A DNA stretch of 29,933 nt, from the NCBI GenBank assembly GCA_046756945.1, contig JBHHXI010000017.1:1-29933 (forward strand), in the 5' to 3' direction. The first letter of the stretch is position 1, and every line of letters starts with the position of its first letter. Shown piece by piece: positions 23,318-29,933 of the stretch. A program made the translations under genes and the position numbers. The DNA comes from JACZQZ01 sp046756945. Lineage in GTDB: Bacteria; Pseudomonadota; Alphaproteobacteria; Rhodospirillales; 2-02-FULL-58-16. Below the pieces are notes generated by a model. That model did no database searches. It had not been told where the DNA came from and saw only the letters and a program-made list of their open reading frames with translations.

Positions 23318-24454
23318 TCAGGACCCGGGCGGCGCGTCGCGCAGCCGCAGGACCGTGTAGATGGCCTGCAGCAGCACCAGCTTGTCGGACAGGCCCACCG
23401 GCTTGGGATCCACGTGGTCGAGGCTGTCGACGAGGAACAACTCCGCCCGGGACAGGGCGGCGGCCAGGCTTTCGCTCTCGGTTTCCGGAATGATCGGGTC
23501 GTCGCGGCCGTGGACGAGCACGAAGCGGACCTTCAGCGCGCCCAGGTCCCGCCGCTTGAGATCCAGCGCCGCCATGTCCCCGGTGACGCCGGGCGGCAAA
23601 CGGGCGAGCAGGGCGGGCACCCTCTCCGGGTCCCGGTTGGCGAGCAGGGCATGGACGGCGCCGCCGGCGGGCCCGAGACGCCCCGCCAGGTCCGAGACGT
23701 CGGCCCGGAGGTCGTCGAGCTTGCGCTCCGCCATGGCCGTCAGCAGCGCCCGGTCGGCCGCGTCGCCCACCCGGTCCGCGTTGCTGCGCACGAATACCCA
23801 TTTGCCGTAGGCGTTGGGGGTACGGCGGCGCCAGGCCGTGGCGCCGGCCCCGCGGTAATGGCCGGTGGTGAAAAAGGTGAGCACGGCCTCGATGTCGTGA
23901 TAGCCGCCGATGGCCAGCACGAAGTCGATGCGCTCCGCCGCCCCCGGTTCGAACAGGGCGATCACCGCCGGCCCCACCGCGTACGAGATGGCCGTCAGGC
24001 CCAGGGGCCGACCGCCTTGCGCGCGGCCGTCCAGGTAGACGGACGCATCGGCGATGGCGCCCGCGTCTTCGGGGCTCACCTTGAGCTGGCGCAGCCTCGG
24101 CAGGTCGGGCACCAGCACCTCGAAGCGGGCCCGGGCCAGGGTGCCGGCGAAGGCGACCAGCCGGGGGTCGTCCTTGCCCTGCCGCGCCACCCCGGGCACC
24201 AGCACCATGGCCGCCAGCGCCCCGTCCCCGGGAAGATAGAGGTCCCCGGCGCGCGCCCGCCCGTCGACGGTGTAGCGCACGGGCCGCCGGACCGGCGTCG
24301 GCGTCTGCTCCTTCAGGACGCTCGGCCCGGGGCCGGCGTCGATGTCGGCCAGCACGCGCACCGCTTCGTCCAGCCGCGCCGGCGAACAGGCCGCAGTCCC
24401 CCCGGCAAGCACCGCGGCCATAACCGACGCCAACACGTAGGCACGCCCGGACAT
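23318..24454 (-). CDS. Exported alpha/beta-hydrolase-fold protein
   Basis: The protein has 378 residues. The N-terminus (MSGRAYVLASVMAAVLAGGTAAC) is a signal peptide with a weak lipobox (TAAC, Cys23), so it is probably exported or lipid-anchored. An alpha/beta hydrolase domain follows from about residue 80 (AAMVLVPGVARQGKDDPRLVAF). The likely triad is Ser157 in LTAISYAVG, Asp318 or 319 in VLVHGRDDPII, and His347 in SLDHVDP. The nucleophile elbow reads A-I-S-Y-A, where Gly-x-Ser-x-Gly is usual. The substrate is unknown. ATG 24454 has no obvious ribosome site; a TTG at 24472 is possible. The gene lies between two repeat islands. Confidence 0.8.
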   Translation of the reverse strand: MSGRAYVLASVMAAVLAGGTAACSPARLDEAVRVLADIDAGPGPSVLKEQTPTPVRRPVRYTVDGRARAGDLYLPGDGALAAMVLVPGVARQGKDDPRLVAFAGTLARARFEVLVPDLPRLRQLKVSPEDAGAIADASVYLDGRAQGGRPLGLTAISYAVGPAVIALFEPGAAERIDFVLAIGGYHDIEAVLTFFTTGHYRGAGATAWRRRTPNAYGKWVFVRSNADRVGDAADRALLTAMAERKLDDLRADVSDLAGRLGPAGGAVHALLANRDPERVPALLARLPPGVTGDMAALDLKRRDLGALKVRFVLVHGRDDPIIPETESESLAAALSRAELFLVDSLDHVDPKPVGLSDKLVLLQAIYTVLRLRDAPPGS

Positions 24455-24526
24455 GGACGAATTTGACGCCAACCCGCGCCGGCCCGCAAGGGTGCCGTAC
24501 CATGGCCGGAAGCCCCGCTGATGTTT

Positions 24527-24612
24527 TTTTTAAAACTCTCTGCGGTCCTCTGCGTGCTCTGGGTTTCGAATTTCAACGCGGAGGACGCAAAGGAACGCGG
24601 AGGAAAAGAGAA
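24527..24612. repeat. Palindromic repeat island (copy B)
   Basis: CTCTCTGCGGTCCTCTGCG (from 24536) and CAACGCGGAGGACGCAAAG (from 24574) face each other as an imperfect inverted repeat, preceded by a run of T. It is the same kind of element as 23080-23274, on the other side of the hydrolase gene. The downstream gene starts after it; the open frame that begins inside it is not a true start. Confidence 0.65.
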
Positions 24613-24685
24613 CATTTCAGTTTTATCCGGCGGTCGCCGGCGGTTTTCCCTTTGCCGGGACGGCGAATTGGGGGACATAGGGTCC

Positions 24686-25492
24686 ATGCGCCCCGACATC
24701 GACCGCGTCACCCGGATCATCCGCGACACCGCCGCCGGCGAAATCATGCCCCGGTTCCGCGCCCTGGCCGCGGGCGACGTTTCGGAGAAGCGCCCCGGCG
24801 ACCTGGTGACCATCGCCGATACCGGGTCCGAGGACCGTCTGGCCGCGGCGCTGACGGCCCTCAGTCCGGGTTCCGCCGTGGTCGGCGAAGAGGCGGCCGA
24901 CGCCGATCCGGGCTCCCTCCTGGCGCTGGCCGGGGACGCCCCGGTATGGGTGATCGATCCCCTGGACGGGACGCGGAACTTCGTCGACGGAAAAGCGTGC
25001 TTCGCCGTCATCGTCGCCTATTGCCTGGGCGGGAGGTGCGTCGCCGCGTGGATCCACGACCCGGTAAACGACGTCACCATGTGGGCGGCGGACGGGGAGG
25101 GGGCCTGGATCGGCGGCGACCGGGTGCGCGCCGCGGCGCCGGCGCCCCTCGGCAAGATGAGCGGGTCCCTCGGCGGCCGGCTGCGCAAACGGCTGCGCGA
25201 ACACGCCGGCGGGGCGTTCGCCGGCGCCCGTCTGGTGCGCTACGGCTGCGTCGGCCGGGAATACATGGACCTGGCCGGGGGCCGGCTGCACTTCGCCCGC
25301 TACGCCGGCCGGATCAGGCCCTGGGACCACGCCGCCGGGGTGCTCCTGCACCGGGAGGCCGGCGGCTTCAGCGCCTTCGCGGACGGCCGTTCGCCCTACC
25401 GTCCGGCGCCGCGCATCATCGAGGGCACCCTGTTGCTGGCGCCCGACGAAGCCACCTGGGACGCCCTTCACCGGGCCCTCGGCGCCGGCTAA
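24686..25492 (+). CDS. Inositol-monophosphatase family phosphatase
   Basis: The protein has 268 residues and all three metal-binding motifs of the Li+-sensitive phosphatase family: VVGEEAAD (Glu68/69), WVIDPLDGTRNFVDG (Asp91, Asp94) and IRPWDHAAGVLLHREAGG (Asp214). Members hydrolyse inositol phosphate, histidinol phosphate or 3'-phosphoadenosine phosphate; which is meant here cannot be read from the sequence. ATG 24686 is followed by a family-like N-terminus. Earlier in-frame codons run into the repeat island. It is followed by a dehydrogenase 60 bases away on the same strand. Confidence 0.92.
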   Translation: MRPDIDRVTRIIRDTAAGEIMPRFRALAAGDVSEKRPGDLVTIADTGSEDRLAAALTALSPGSAVVGEEAADADPGSLLALAGDAPVWVIDPLDGTRNFVDGKACFAVIVAYCLGGRCVAAWIHDPVNDVTMWAADGEGAWIGGDRVRAAAPAPLGKMSGSLGGRLRKRLREHAGGAFAGARLVRYGCVGREYMDLAGGRLHFARYAGRIRPWDHAAGVLLHREAGGFSAFADGRSPYRPAPRIIEGTLLLAPDEATWDALHRALGAG

Positions 25493-25552
25493 AGTGTCCC
25501 CCCACCAGGAAGCGGTCGGCTTCCCCCCGCTCCCGGCACAGGAGACGCGCAC

Positions 25553-26428
25553 ATGACGGCCACCAAAACGGCGTTCATCGGCCTCGGCACCATGGGCTAT
25601 CCCATGGCCGGCCACCTGGCCCGGGCGGGCCACGAGATCACCGTCTTCAACCGCACGCGCACCAGGGCCGAGGCCTGGGTGCGTGAGCACGGCGGGCGCC
25701 TGGGCGCCACCCCGGCCGAGGCGGCCACCGGCGCGCACCTGGTGTTCACCTGCGTCGGCAACGACGACGACCTGCGCGCCGTCGTCCACGGCGCGGACGG
25801 CGCCTTCGCCGGCATGGACGAAGGCGCGGTCCTGGTCGACCACACCACCGCCTCGGGCATGGTGGCGCGGGAGGTCGGCCAGGCGGCCGACGAACGGGGC
25901 CTGGGCTTCCTCGACGCGCCGATGTCGGGGGGCGAGGAGGGAGCGAAGAAGGGCATCCTCACCATCATGGTCGGCGGCGCGCCGGAAACCTTCGCCAGGG
26001 CCGAGCCGGTGATCGGGGCGTACGCCAGGGCGGTCACCCTGATGGGACCCGTGGGCAGCGGGCAGCTGACCAAGATGGTCAACCAGATCTGCTGCGTCGG
26101 CGTCATCCAGGGCCTGGCCGAGGGCCTGAATTTCGCCCTCTGCGCCGGCCTCGACGCGGCCAAGGTGGTGGACGTGATCTCCAAGGGCGCCGCCCAGTCC
26201 TGGCAGATGGACAACCGGGCACTGACCATGATCGAGGACAGGTTCGACTTCGGCTTCGCCGTCGACTGGATGCTCAAGGACATGCGCATCGTCCTCGCCG
26301 AGGCCGCCGAAAACGGCGCCCGGGTGCCGGTGGCCGCCCTCGTCGAGGGGTACCTGGCGCGGCTTCAGGAAAAGGGCGCGGGCCGCCTCGACCACACGGC
26401 CCTGATCCGCCTTCTCGGCGACGGCTAG
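25553..26428 (+). CDS. NAD(P)-dependent beta-hydroxyacid dehydrogenase (3-hydroxyisobutyrate dehydrogenase family)
   Basis: The protein has 291 residues. The Rossmann start is AFIGLGTMGYPMAGHLARAGH; the substrate-binding segment is FLDAPMSGGEEGAKKGILTIMVGG (Ser125); and the catalytic lysine is Lys174 in GSGQLTKMVNQ. The family covers 3-hydroxyisobutyrate, tartronate semialdehyde and related hydroxyacids, and substrate is not predictable here. The ribosome site AGGAGA precedes ATG 25553. It is convergent with the lipoprotein gene downstream, and the two are separated by a hairpin-rich repeat that could end transcription from both sides. Confidence 0.93.
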   Translation: MTATKTAFIGLGTMGYPMAGHLARAGHEITVFNRTRTRAEAWVREHGGRLGATPAEAATGAHLVFTCVGNDDDLRAVVHGADGAFAGMDEGAVLVDHTTASGMVAREVGQAADERGLGFLDAPMSGGEEGAKKGILTIMVGGAPETFARAEPVIGAYARAVTLMGPVGSGQLTKMVNQICCVGVIQGLAEGLNFALCAGLDAAKVVDVISKGAAQSWQMDNRALTMIEDRFDFGFAVDWMLKDMRIVLAEAAENGARVPVAALVEGYLARLQEKGAGRLDHTALIRLLGDG

Positions 26429-26433
26429 AGGAC

Positions 26434-26549
26434 AAAGGGGCGTTGCCCCTTTTGATCCCTACCAAGGGCCGACGGCCCTTGGAACCCGAATTATTGGGGT
26501 CCAGGGGATTGAAATCCCCTGGCCGGGGGATTGGGGGGCGGCGCCCCCC
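26434..26549. repeat. Hairpin-rich dispersed repeat between convergent genes
   Basis: Four perfect or near-perfect hairpins follow one another: AAAGGGGC/GCCCCTTT (26434-26452), CCAAGGGCC/GGCCCTTGG (26462-26482), CCAGGGGATT/AATCCCCTGG (26501-26522) and GGGGGGC/GCCCCCC (26533-26549). It lies between the stop of the dehydrogenase and the end of the lipoprotein gene. A decayed copy is at 3437-3510. Similar runs of hairpins are familiar intergenic repeats of Rhodospirillales, and may serve as a bidirectional terminator here. Confidence 0.75.
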
Positions 26550-26560
26550 ATGGCCGGACC

Positions 26561-27175
26561 CTAACGCAGCTCGAGGACCAGCTTCGGCGGCGGGTCGAAC
26601 AGGCTCCTGATCTTCCAGGTGAGGATCTTCTGTACGCCGCCGGTTACCCTGGTCGCGTTGTGTTCGACGATGGGCAGGTCGGTCTTGACCCGGAGCTCGC
26701 CCTCGGTGCCGAGCCCCATCGCGGCGAGCCGCTTGAGGGCCGACTTGCCGATGCCGGCGCCGCGCAGGGTGATCAGGCCCGTGGTCTTCACGTACTTGAT
26801 TCCGATGAAGGTCTCGTTGCGGCGCAGGAAGGTCACCGACTTGGCGCGCAGCAGGTCGCCCGATTTTTTCCAACGCAACCGGAAACGCCCCTGCTTGAAG
26901 TAGCGGGTGTCCGTGATCGCCGTGTCCCGCGTCAGATCGCTCGTCAGTTGCGCCACCTTCTCCTTTTCCTTGGCCGGCGAAATCTTGCCCGAGCGCAGGC
27001 CCTCATACAGCGGCACCCAGACCAGGTAGCCGTCGTAGTCCATCTCGTAGTAGCCGCCGCGGGTAATCTTCACCTCGGCGTCGAAACGCAGCGGCAGGTA
27101 ACAGCCGCCGAGGACGGCCGCCAGGAACGCGGCCAGCACAAGGGCCCGCGCCGCCAGGCGCGCCGGCGCGGCCAT
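26561..27175 (-). CDS. Lipoprotein of unknown function
   Basis: The protein has 204 residues from ATG 27175. A lipoprotein signal ends in VLGGC (Cys25), so it is probably anchored to a membrane facing the periplasm. The mature part is beta-rich and basic (YLPLRFDAEVKITRGGYYEMDYDGYLVWVPLYEG); I recognise no named family. A TTG at 27217 has a better ribosome site (GAAGG) and would give a 39-residue signal region, so the start is uncertain. It follows mazG on the same strand by 22 to 64 bases, suggesting an operon. Confidence 0.8.
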   Translation of the reverse strand: MAAPARLAARALVLAAFLAAVLGGCYLPLRFDAEVKITRGGYYEMDYDGYLVWVPLYEGLRSGKISPAKEKEKVAQLTSDLTRDTAITDTRYFKQGRFRLRWKKSGDLLRAKSVTFLRRNETFIGIKYVKTTGLITLRGAGIGKSALKRLAAMGLGTEGELRVKTDLPIVEHNATRVTGGVQKILTWKIRSLFDPPPKLVLELR

Positions 27176-27239
27176 GGCGGGGCAGGGGGCGGAGGGAATA
27201 AAATCGTTGAGATTCAACGCGTGACCTTCGTTTGTTAAA

Positions 27240-28040
27240 TCATTCCTCTTGTTTGGCGCGGCACCACAGGGCTTCCATTTCGGCCAGGGTAGCGTCCTCG
27301 GGGCGCGTGCCGTCGGCCGCCAGGAGGGCCTCGACCCGGCGGAAACGCCGCCCGAACTTGGCGTTTCCCCGCCTCAGCGCCTTTTCCGGGTCCAGTTTGA
27401 GCTTGCGCGCCAGGTTGGCGCAGTTGAACAGCAGGTCGCCGATCTCGTCCTCCAGGCGGTCGGCGGCCGCCCCGGCGGCCATCTCGCGCTCGATTTCCCC
27501 GATTTCCTCGCCGAACTTCTCGATCACCTGGGCCGGGTCGTCCCAGTCGAAGCCGACCCGCGCCGCCCGCTGTTGCAGCTTCAGGGCGCGGGTGAGGGCG
27601 GGCAGGGCAAGGGCGACGCCATCGAGCACGCTGGCGCCGGCGCCGTCCCGGGAACCCGCCTTGCTCCGCCGCTCGTTCGCCTTGTGCTCTTCCCAGGCCC
27701 GGGTCTGGTCGGCCGCGCCGTCCACCCTGGCGTCGCCGAAGACATGGGGATGGCGGCGCACCAGCTTGTCGCAGATGGCCCCGGCCACGTCGTCGAAATC
27801 GAAGTGCCCGGCTTCTTCCGCCATGCGCGCATGGAACACCACCTGCAACAGCAGGTCCCCCAACTCGTCCACCAGTCCGGCCATGTCGTCGCGCTCGATG
27901 GCGTCGGCGACCTCGTAGGCCTCCTCGATGGTATGGGGCGCGATGGTGGCGAACGTCTGTTCGACGTCCCACGGGCACCCTTTATCGGGATCGCGCAGCA
28001 ACGCCATGATCCCGACCAGGCGCTCGATGTTGGTGCTCAT
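27240..28040 (-). CDS. mazG: Nucleoside triphosphate pyrophosphohydrolase MazG
   Basis: The protein has 266 residues and two MazG repeats. The N-terminal one has EEAYEVADAIERDDMAGLVDELGDLL, and the C-terminal one has GEEIGEIEREMAAGAAADRLEDEIGDLL; both contain the E-E-x-x-D / E-x-x-D metal-binding patterns. LRDPDKGCPWDVEQTF marks the start. MazG hydrolyses NTPs and dNTPs to monophosphates, limiting mutagenic or stress nucleotides. The ATG at 28040 has GGGAGG six bases upstream. The gene lies downstream of tatD and the metallo-hydrolase on the same strand, but separated by 278 bases that contain a dif-like site. Confidence 0.95.
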   Translation of the reverse strand: MSTNIERLVGIMALLRDPDKGCPWDVEQTFATIAPHTIEEAYEVADAIERDDMAGLVDELGDLLLQVVFHARMAEEAGHFDFDDVAGAICDKLVRRHPHVFGDARVDGAADQTRAWEEHKANERRSKAGSRDGAGASVLDGVALALPALTRALKLQQRAARVGFDWDDPAQVIEKFGEEIGEIEREMAAGAAADRLEDEIGDLLFNCANLARKLKLDPEKALRRGNAKFGRRFRRVEALLAADGTRPEDATLAEMEALWCRAKQEE

Positions 28041-28152
28041 CCCGGCCTCCCTGATCCGCCGGACCGCGCCCGGCGCCGATCATGACCCGTGGTGGGGAAG
28101 GTCACGAAAAACCGCAACGGTCGCCGCCGGGGCGCCACGGCGGAATATCCGG

Positions 28153-28180
28153 TTGTCGCATAATGGATATTATGGCAAAT
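28153..28180 (+). other. dif-like XerCD recombination site
   Basis: The 28 bases consist of a left arm TTGTCGCATAA (28153-28163), a 6-base centre TGGATA and a right arm TTATGGCAAAT (28170-28180). The E. coli dif site has left arm GGTGCGCATAA, centre TGTATA and right arm TTATGTTAAAT: 21 of 28 positions agree, including all of GCATAATG and ATATTATG. The arms lie at the correct spacing. The site is intergenic in a 278-bp gap between mazG and the metallo-hydrolase, with an AT-rich stretch just beyond it. Identity as the chromosome dimer resolution site is inferred. Confidence 0.65.
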
Positions 28181-28318
28181 CATGGTATTCTGTTTTGTCC
28201 CAATGGCTTATACGTCGTATTCCCAACGGTATTTATGTTTCGCGCCCGGTCCGGCTGGGCCGATTCGATCGCCGGGCCGGCACGCTGAAGCGTCAGGGCG
28301 CGCCGGCGGGCGCCGCAA

Positions 28319-29101
28319 TCACCGCCCGTCCGCTTCCACCACCATGCCGTCGTAGGCCGGCTCCACCCCATCGGGCAGCCGCGCGCGCAGGGTGTCGTAA
28401 TCCAGGAGCTCGCTCAGGTGCGTCAGCACGGCGCGTTTCGGCTTCACCCGCTCGATCCAGGCCAGGGCCTTGTCCACATGGGCGTGGGTCGGATGGGGCT
28501 CGTCGAGCAGGGTCGCGATGATCCACGCCTCGACGCCGGCCAGCACATCGAACGCGTAGTCGGGAAGCTCCGACACGTCGGTGGAATACGCGATAGGCCC
28601 GAAACGGAAGCCCTGGGTCCGGACGTGGCCGTGATCCTGCTCGAATGTCTGCACATCGATATCGCCGATGCGGAAGGAATCGCCGCTCTTGAACTCATGG
28701 GCGATCAGGGTCGGCTTGTAGAAGAAATCGGTGCCCTCGGGCAAGGGCCTGAGCACATAGGGAAACCGGTTGCGGATGGTTTCCAGGGTGGCGGCGTCGG
28801 CATAGGTATCGAGCGGCCGTTTTATCACCCGGTTGATGGCCCTGAGGTCGTCTATGCCATGCAGGTGGTCGGCATGCGAATGGGTGTACAGCACCGCATC
28901 CAGGCGTTCCACCCCGGTGTCCAGCAGTTGCCGGCGCAGATCCGGCGACGTGTCCACGAGAACCGTGGTCCCGGCGTTTTCCACCAGGATGGAGGAACGA
29001 AGCCGCTGGTTGCGCGGGTTCGCCGGATCGCAGTTGCCCCATCCGGCGCCGACCATGGGCGTACCGCCGGAGTGGCCGCTGCCGAGAATCGTCACCCGCA
29101 C
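28319..29101 (-). CDS. Metallo-beta-lactamase-fold phosphodiesterase (PhnP-like)
   Basis: The protein has 260 residues. The zinc-binding motif is THSHADHLHGIDDL (from residue 73). The family start is MRVTILGSGHSGGTPMVGAGWGNC, with the characteristic SILVENAGTTVLVDTSPDLRRQLL. This fold and motif match PhnP-type cyclic phosphodiesterases; whether it acts on a phosphoribosyl cyclic phosphate is not shown, as no phosphonate genes lie nearby. The GTG start at 29101 lies 10 bases inside tatD, so the two are translationally coupled. The tatD, MBL, mazG order is common in alphaproteobacteria. Confidence 0.92.
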   Translation of the reverse strand: MRVTILGSGHSGGTPMVGAGWGNCDPANPRNQRLRSSILVENAGTTVLVDTSPDLRRQLLDTGVERLDAVLYTHSHADHLHGIDDLRAINRVIKRPLDTYADAATLETIRNRFPYVLRPLPEGTDFFYKPTLIAHEFKSGDSFRIGDIDVQTFEQDHGHVRTQGFRFGPIAYSTDVSELPDYAFDVLAGVEAWIIATLLDEPHPTHAHVDKALAWIERVKPKRAVLTHLSELLDYDTLRARLPDGVEPAYDGMVVEADGR

Positions 29102-29898
29102 GGGGCCGCCTCCTCCCCGGTGCGCCGGGCCTTGGCGAACAGGCGGAAGAAGTTGTCCGTGGTGGCCCGCGCCAGGGCATCGGCTTCGATCCCCTTCACC
29201 CCGGCCAGTTCGGCCGCGGTATACGCGGTGAACGCCGGTTCGTTGCGCTTCCCCCTTTTCGGCACCGGCGCCAGGTACGGCGCGTCGGTTTCCACCAGCA
29301 GGCGGTCCAGCGGAACCGCCCGCGCCGTCTGGCGCAGGTCATCGGAGCGCTTGAAGGTGACGATGCCGGAAAACGAGATATAGAACCCGAGCTCGAGCGC
29401 GCTGTCGGCGAGCGCCTGGCCGGCGGTGAAACAGTGAATGAGGCCGGAGAACGCGCCCCTGGCGTGTTCTTCGCGCAGAATCCCGGCGGTGTCCGCGTCC
29501 GCTTGGCGCGTGTGCACGATCAGCGGCAGGCCGGTTTCGCGGGCGGCGGCGATGTGGACGCGGAAGCTCGCCTGCTGGCTCTCCTTCGGGCTGTGCTCGT
29601 AGTAATAGTCGAGCCCGGTTTCGCCAAAGCCCACGACCTTGGGATGGCGGGCCAGGCGCACCAGGTGTTCGGCCGTGACCTCGGGTTCGCTGGCCGCCTC
29701 GTGGGGATGGATGCCGACGGTGCAAAAGACGTTGTCATGGGCCTCGGCCACGGCGAGCACCCCGTCGAACCGGGTGACATGGGTGCAGATGGTCAGCATC
29801 CAGCCGACCCCGGCGTCGCCGGCGCGGACGATCACCGCGTCCAGTTCGTCGGCGAAATCGGGAAAATCCAGGTGGCAGTGGCTGTCGACCAGGGTCAC
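29092..29898 (-). CDS. tatD: TatD-family metal-dependent deoxyribonuclease
   Basis: The protein has 268 residues. The TIM-barrel metal hydrolase motifs are SHCHLDFPDF (His7, His9), VGIHPHEA, GFGETGLDYYY (Glu93), IVHTRQAD (His129), LIHCFTAG (His155) and VETDAPYLAP (Asp205). TatD proteins are 3'-exonucleases and DNases linked to DNA repair. The start is GTG 29898, which overlaps the upstream gene's stop (GTGA), so translation is coupled. The C-terminal four residues overlap the next gene's start. Confidence 0.96.
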   Translation of the reverse strand: MTLVDSHCHLDFPDFADELDAVIVRAGDAGVGWMLTICTHVTRFDGVLAVAEAHDNVFCTVGIHPHEAASEPEVTAEHLVRLARHPKVVGFGETGLDYYYEHSPKESQQASFRVHIAAARETGLPLIVHTRQADADTAGILREEHARGAFSGLIHCFTAGQALADSALELGFYISFSGIVTFKRSDDLRQTARAVPLDRLLVETDAPYLAPVPKRGKRNEPAFTAYTAAELAGVKGIEADALARATTDNFFRLFAKARRTGEEAAPCG

Positions 29899-29933
29899 GG
29901 GGCCGCCTCCCCGCCCGCCTCTGCGTAGCGCGG
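29895..29933 (-). CDS. C-terminal end of the gene upstream of tatD (partial)
   Basis: An open frame from the window edge encodes PRYAEAGGEAAP and stops at TGA overlapping the tatD GTG. Only 12 residues are visible. Methionyl-tRNA synthetase (metG) is often directly upstream of tatD, so it is the best guess from gene order alone. Confidence 0.45.
   Translation of the reverse strand, partial: PRYAEAGGEAAP

Noticed and set aside
24521..24685. N-terminal extension of the inositol-monophosphatase-like gene
   Set aside because: It begins within repeat copy B; the domain starts at ATG 24686.

Overview
The window is a GC-rich chromosomal segment of an alphaproteobacterium, most likely a Rhodospirillales relative. 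The evidence is the fused ispDF gene, the gene order dusB-ntrB-ntrC-ntrY-ntrX-trkA followed by hfq-hflX, a short Hfq, and a tatD / metallo-beta-lactamase / mazG cluster. It starts inside a sortase-target gene and ends inside the gene upstream of tatD (perhaps metG). No rRNA, tRNA or CRISPR array was seen.

Layout. 1-1400: the C-terminus of a sortase substrate with an LPQTA sorting signal, its class GN sortase, and a small secreted c-type cytochrome. 1560-2835: an accessory helix-turn-helix gene with repeated CTGACAA-type dyads, ending in a 177-bp MITE-like element that supplies its stop codon. 2947-4061: a STAS protein, then a 780-bp gene-free stretch. That stretch holds a near-perfect sigma54 promoter, a long hairpin with a C-rich anti-Shine-Dalgarno loop, and an intrinsic terminator; together they look like an undescribed sigma54-dependent small RNA of about 128 nt. 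4062-7626: cutA, an unusual response regulator, ispDF and a CcsA/YpjD-type membrane protein. 7655-16626: a second MITE copy, two operator-like dyads, then the tightly overlapping nitrogen-regulation operon dusB-ntrBC-ntrYX and trkA.

16683-20789: aspartate racemase, D-amino-acid aminotransferase and a HAD phosphatase, followed by hfq and hflX. 20954-22991: a secreted unknown, a small unknown and a TetR/COQ9-like protein. 23080-28040: an alpha/beta hydrolase between two palindromic repeat elements, an inositol-monophosphatase-family protein, a beta-hydroxyacid dehydrogenase, a hairpin-rich repeat, a lipoprotein and mazG. 28153-28180: a site strongly resembling the XerCD recombination site dif. 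28319-29933: a metallo-beta-lactamase-fold phosphodiesterase, tatD and the tail of the next gene.

Working together: NtrBC and NtrYX are two-component systems for nitrogen and redox signalling, and NtrC activates sigma54 promoters. The predicted small RNA has such a promoter and carries an RBS-binding motif, and Hfq, an RNA chaperone, is encoded in the same window. A sigma54-to-small-RNA branch is therefore plausible but unproven. The two strongest candidates for something undescribed are this RNA and the dif-like site.
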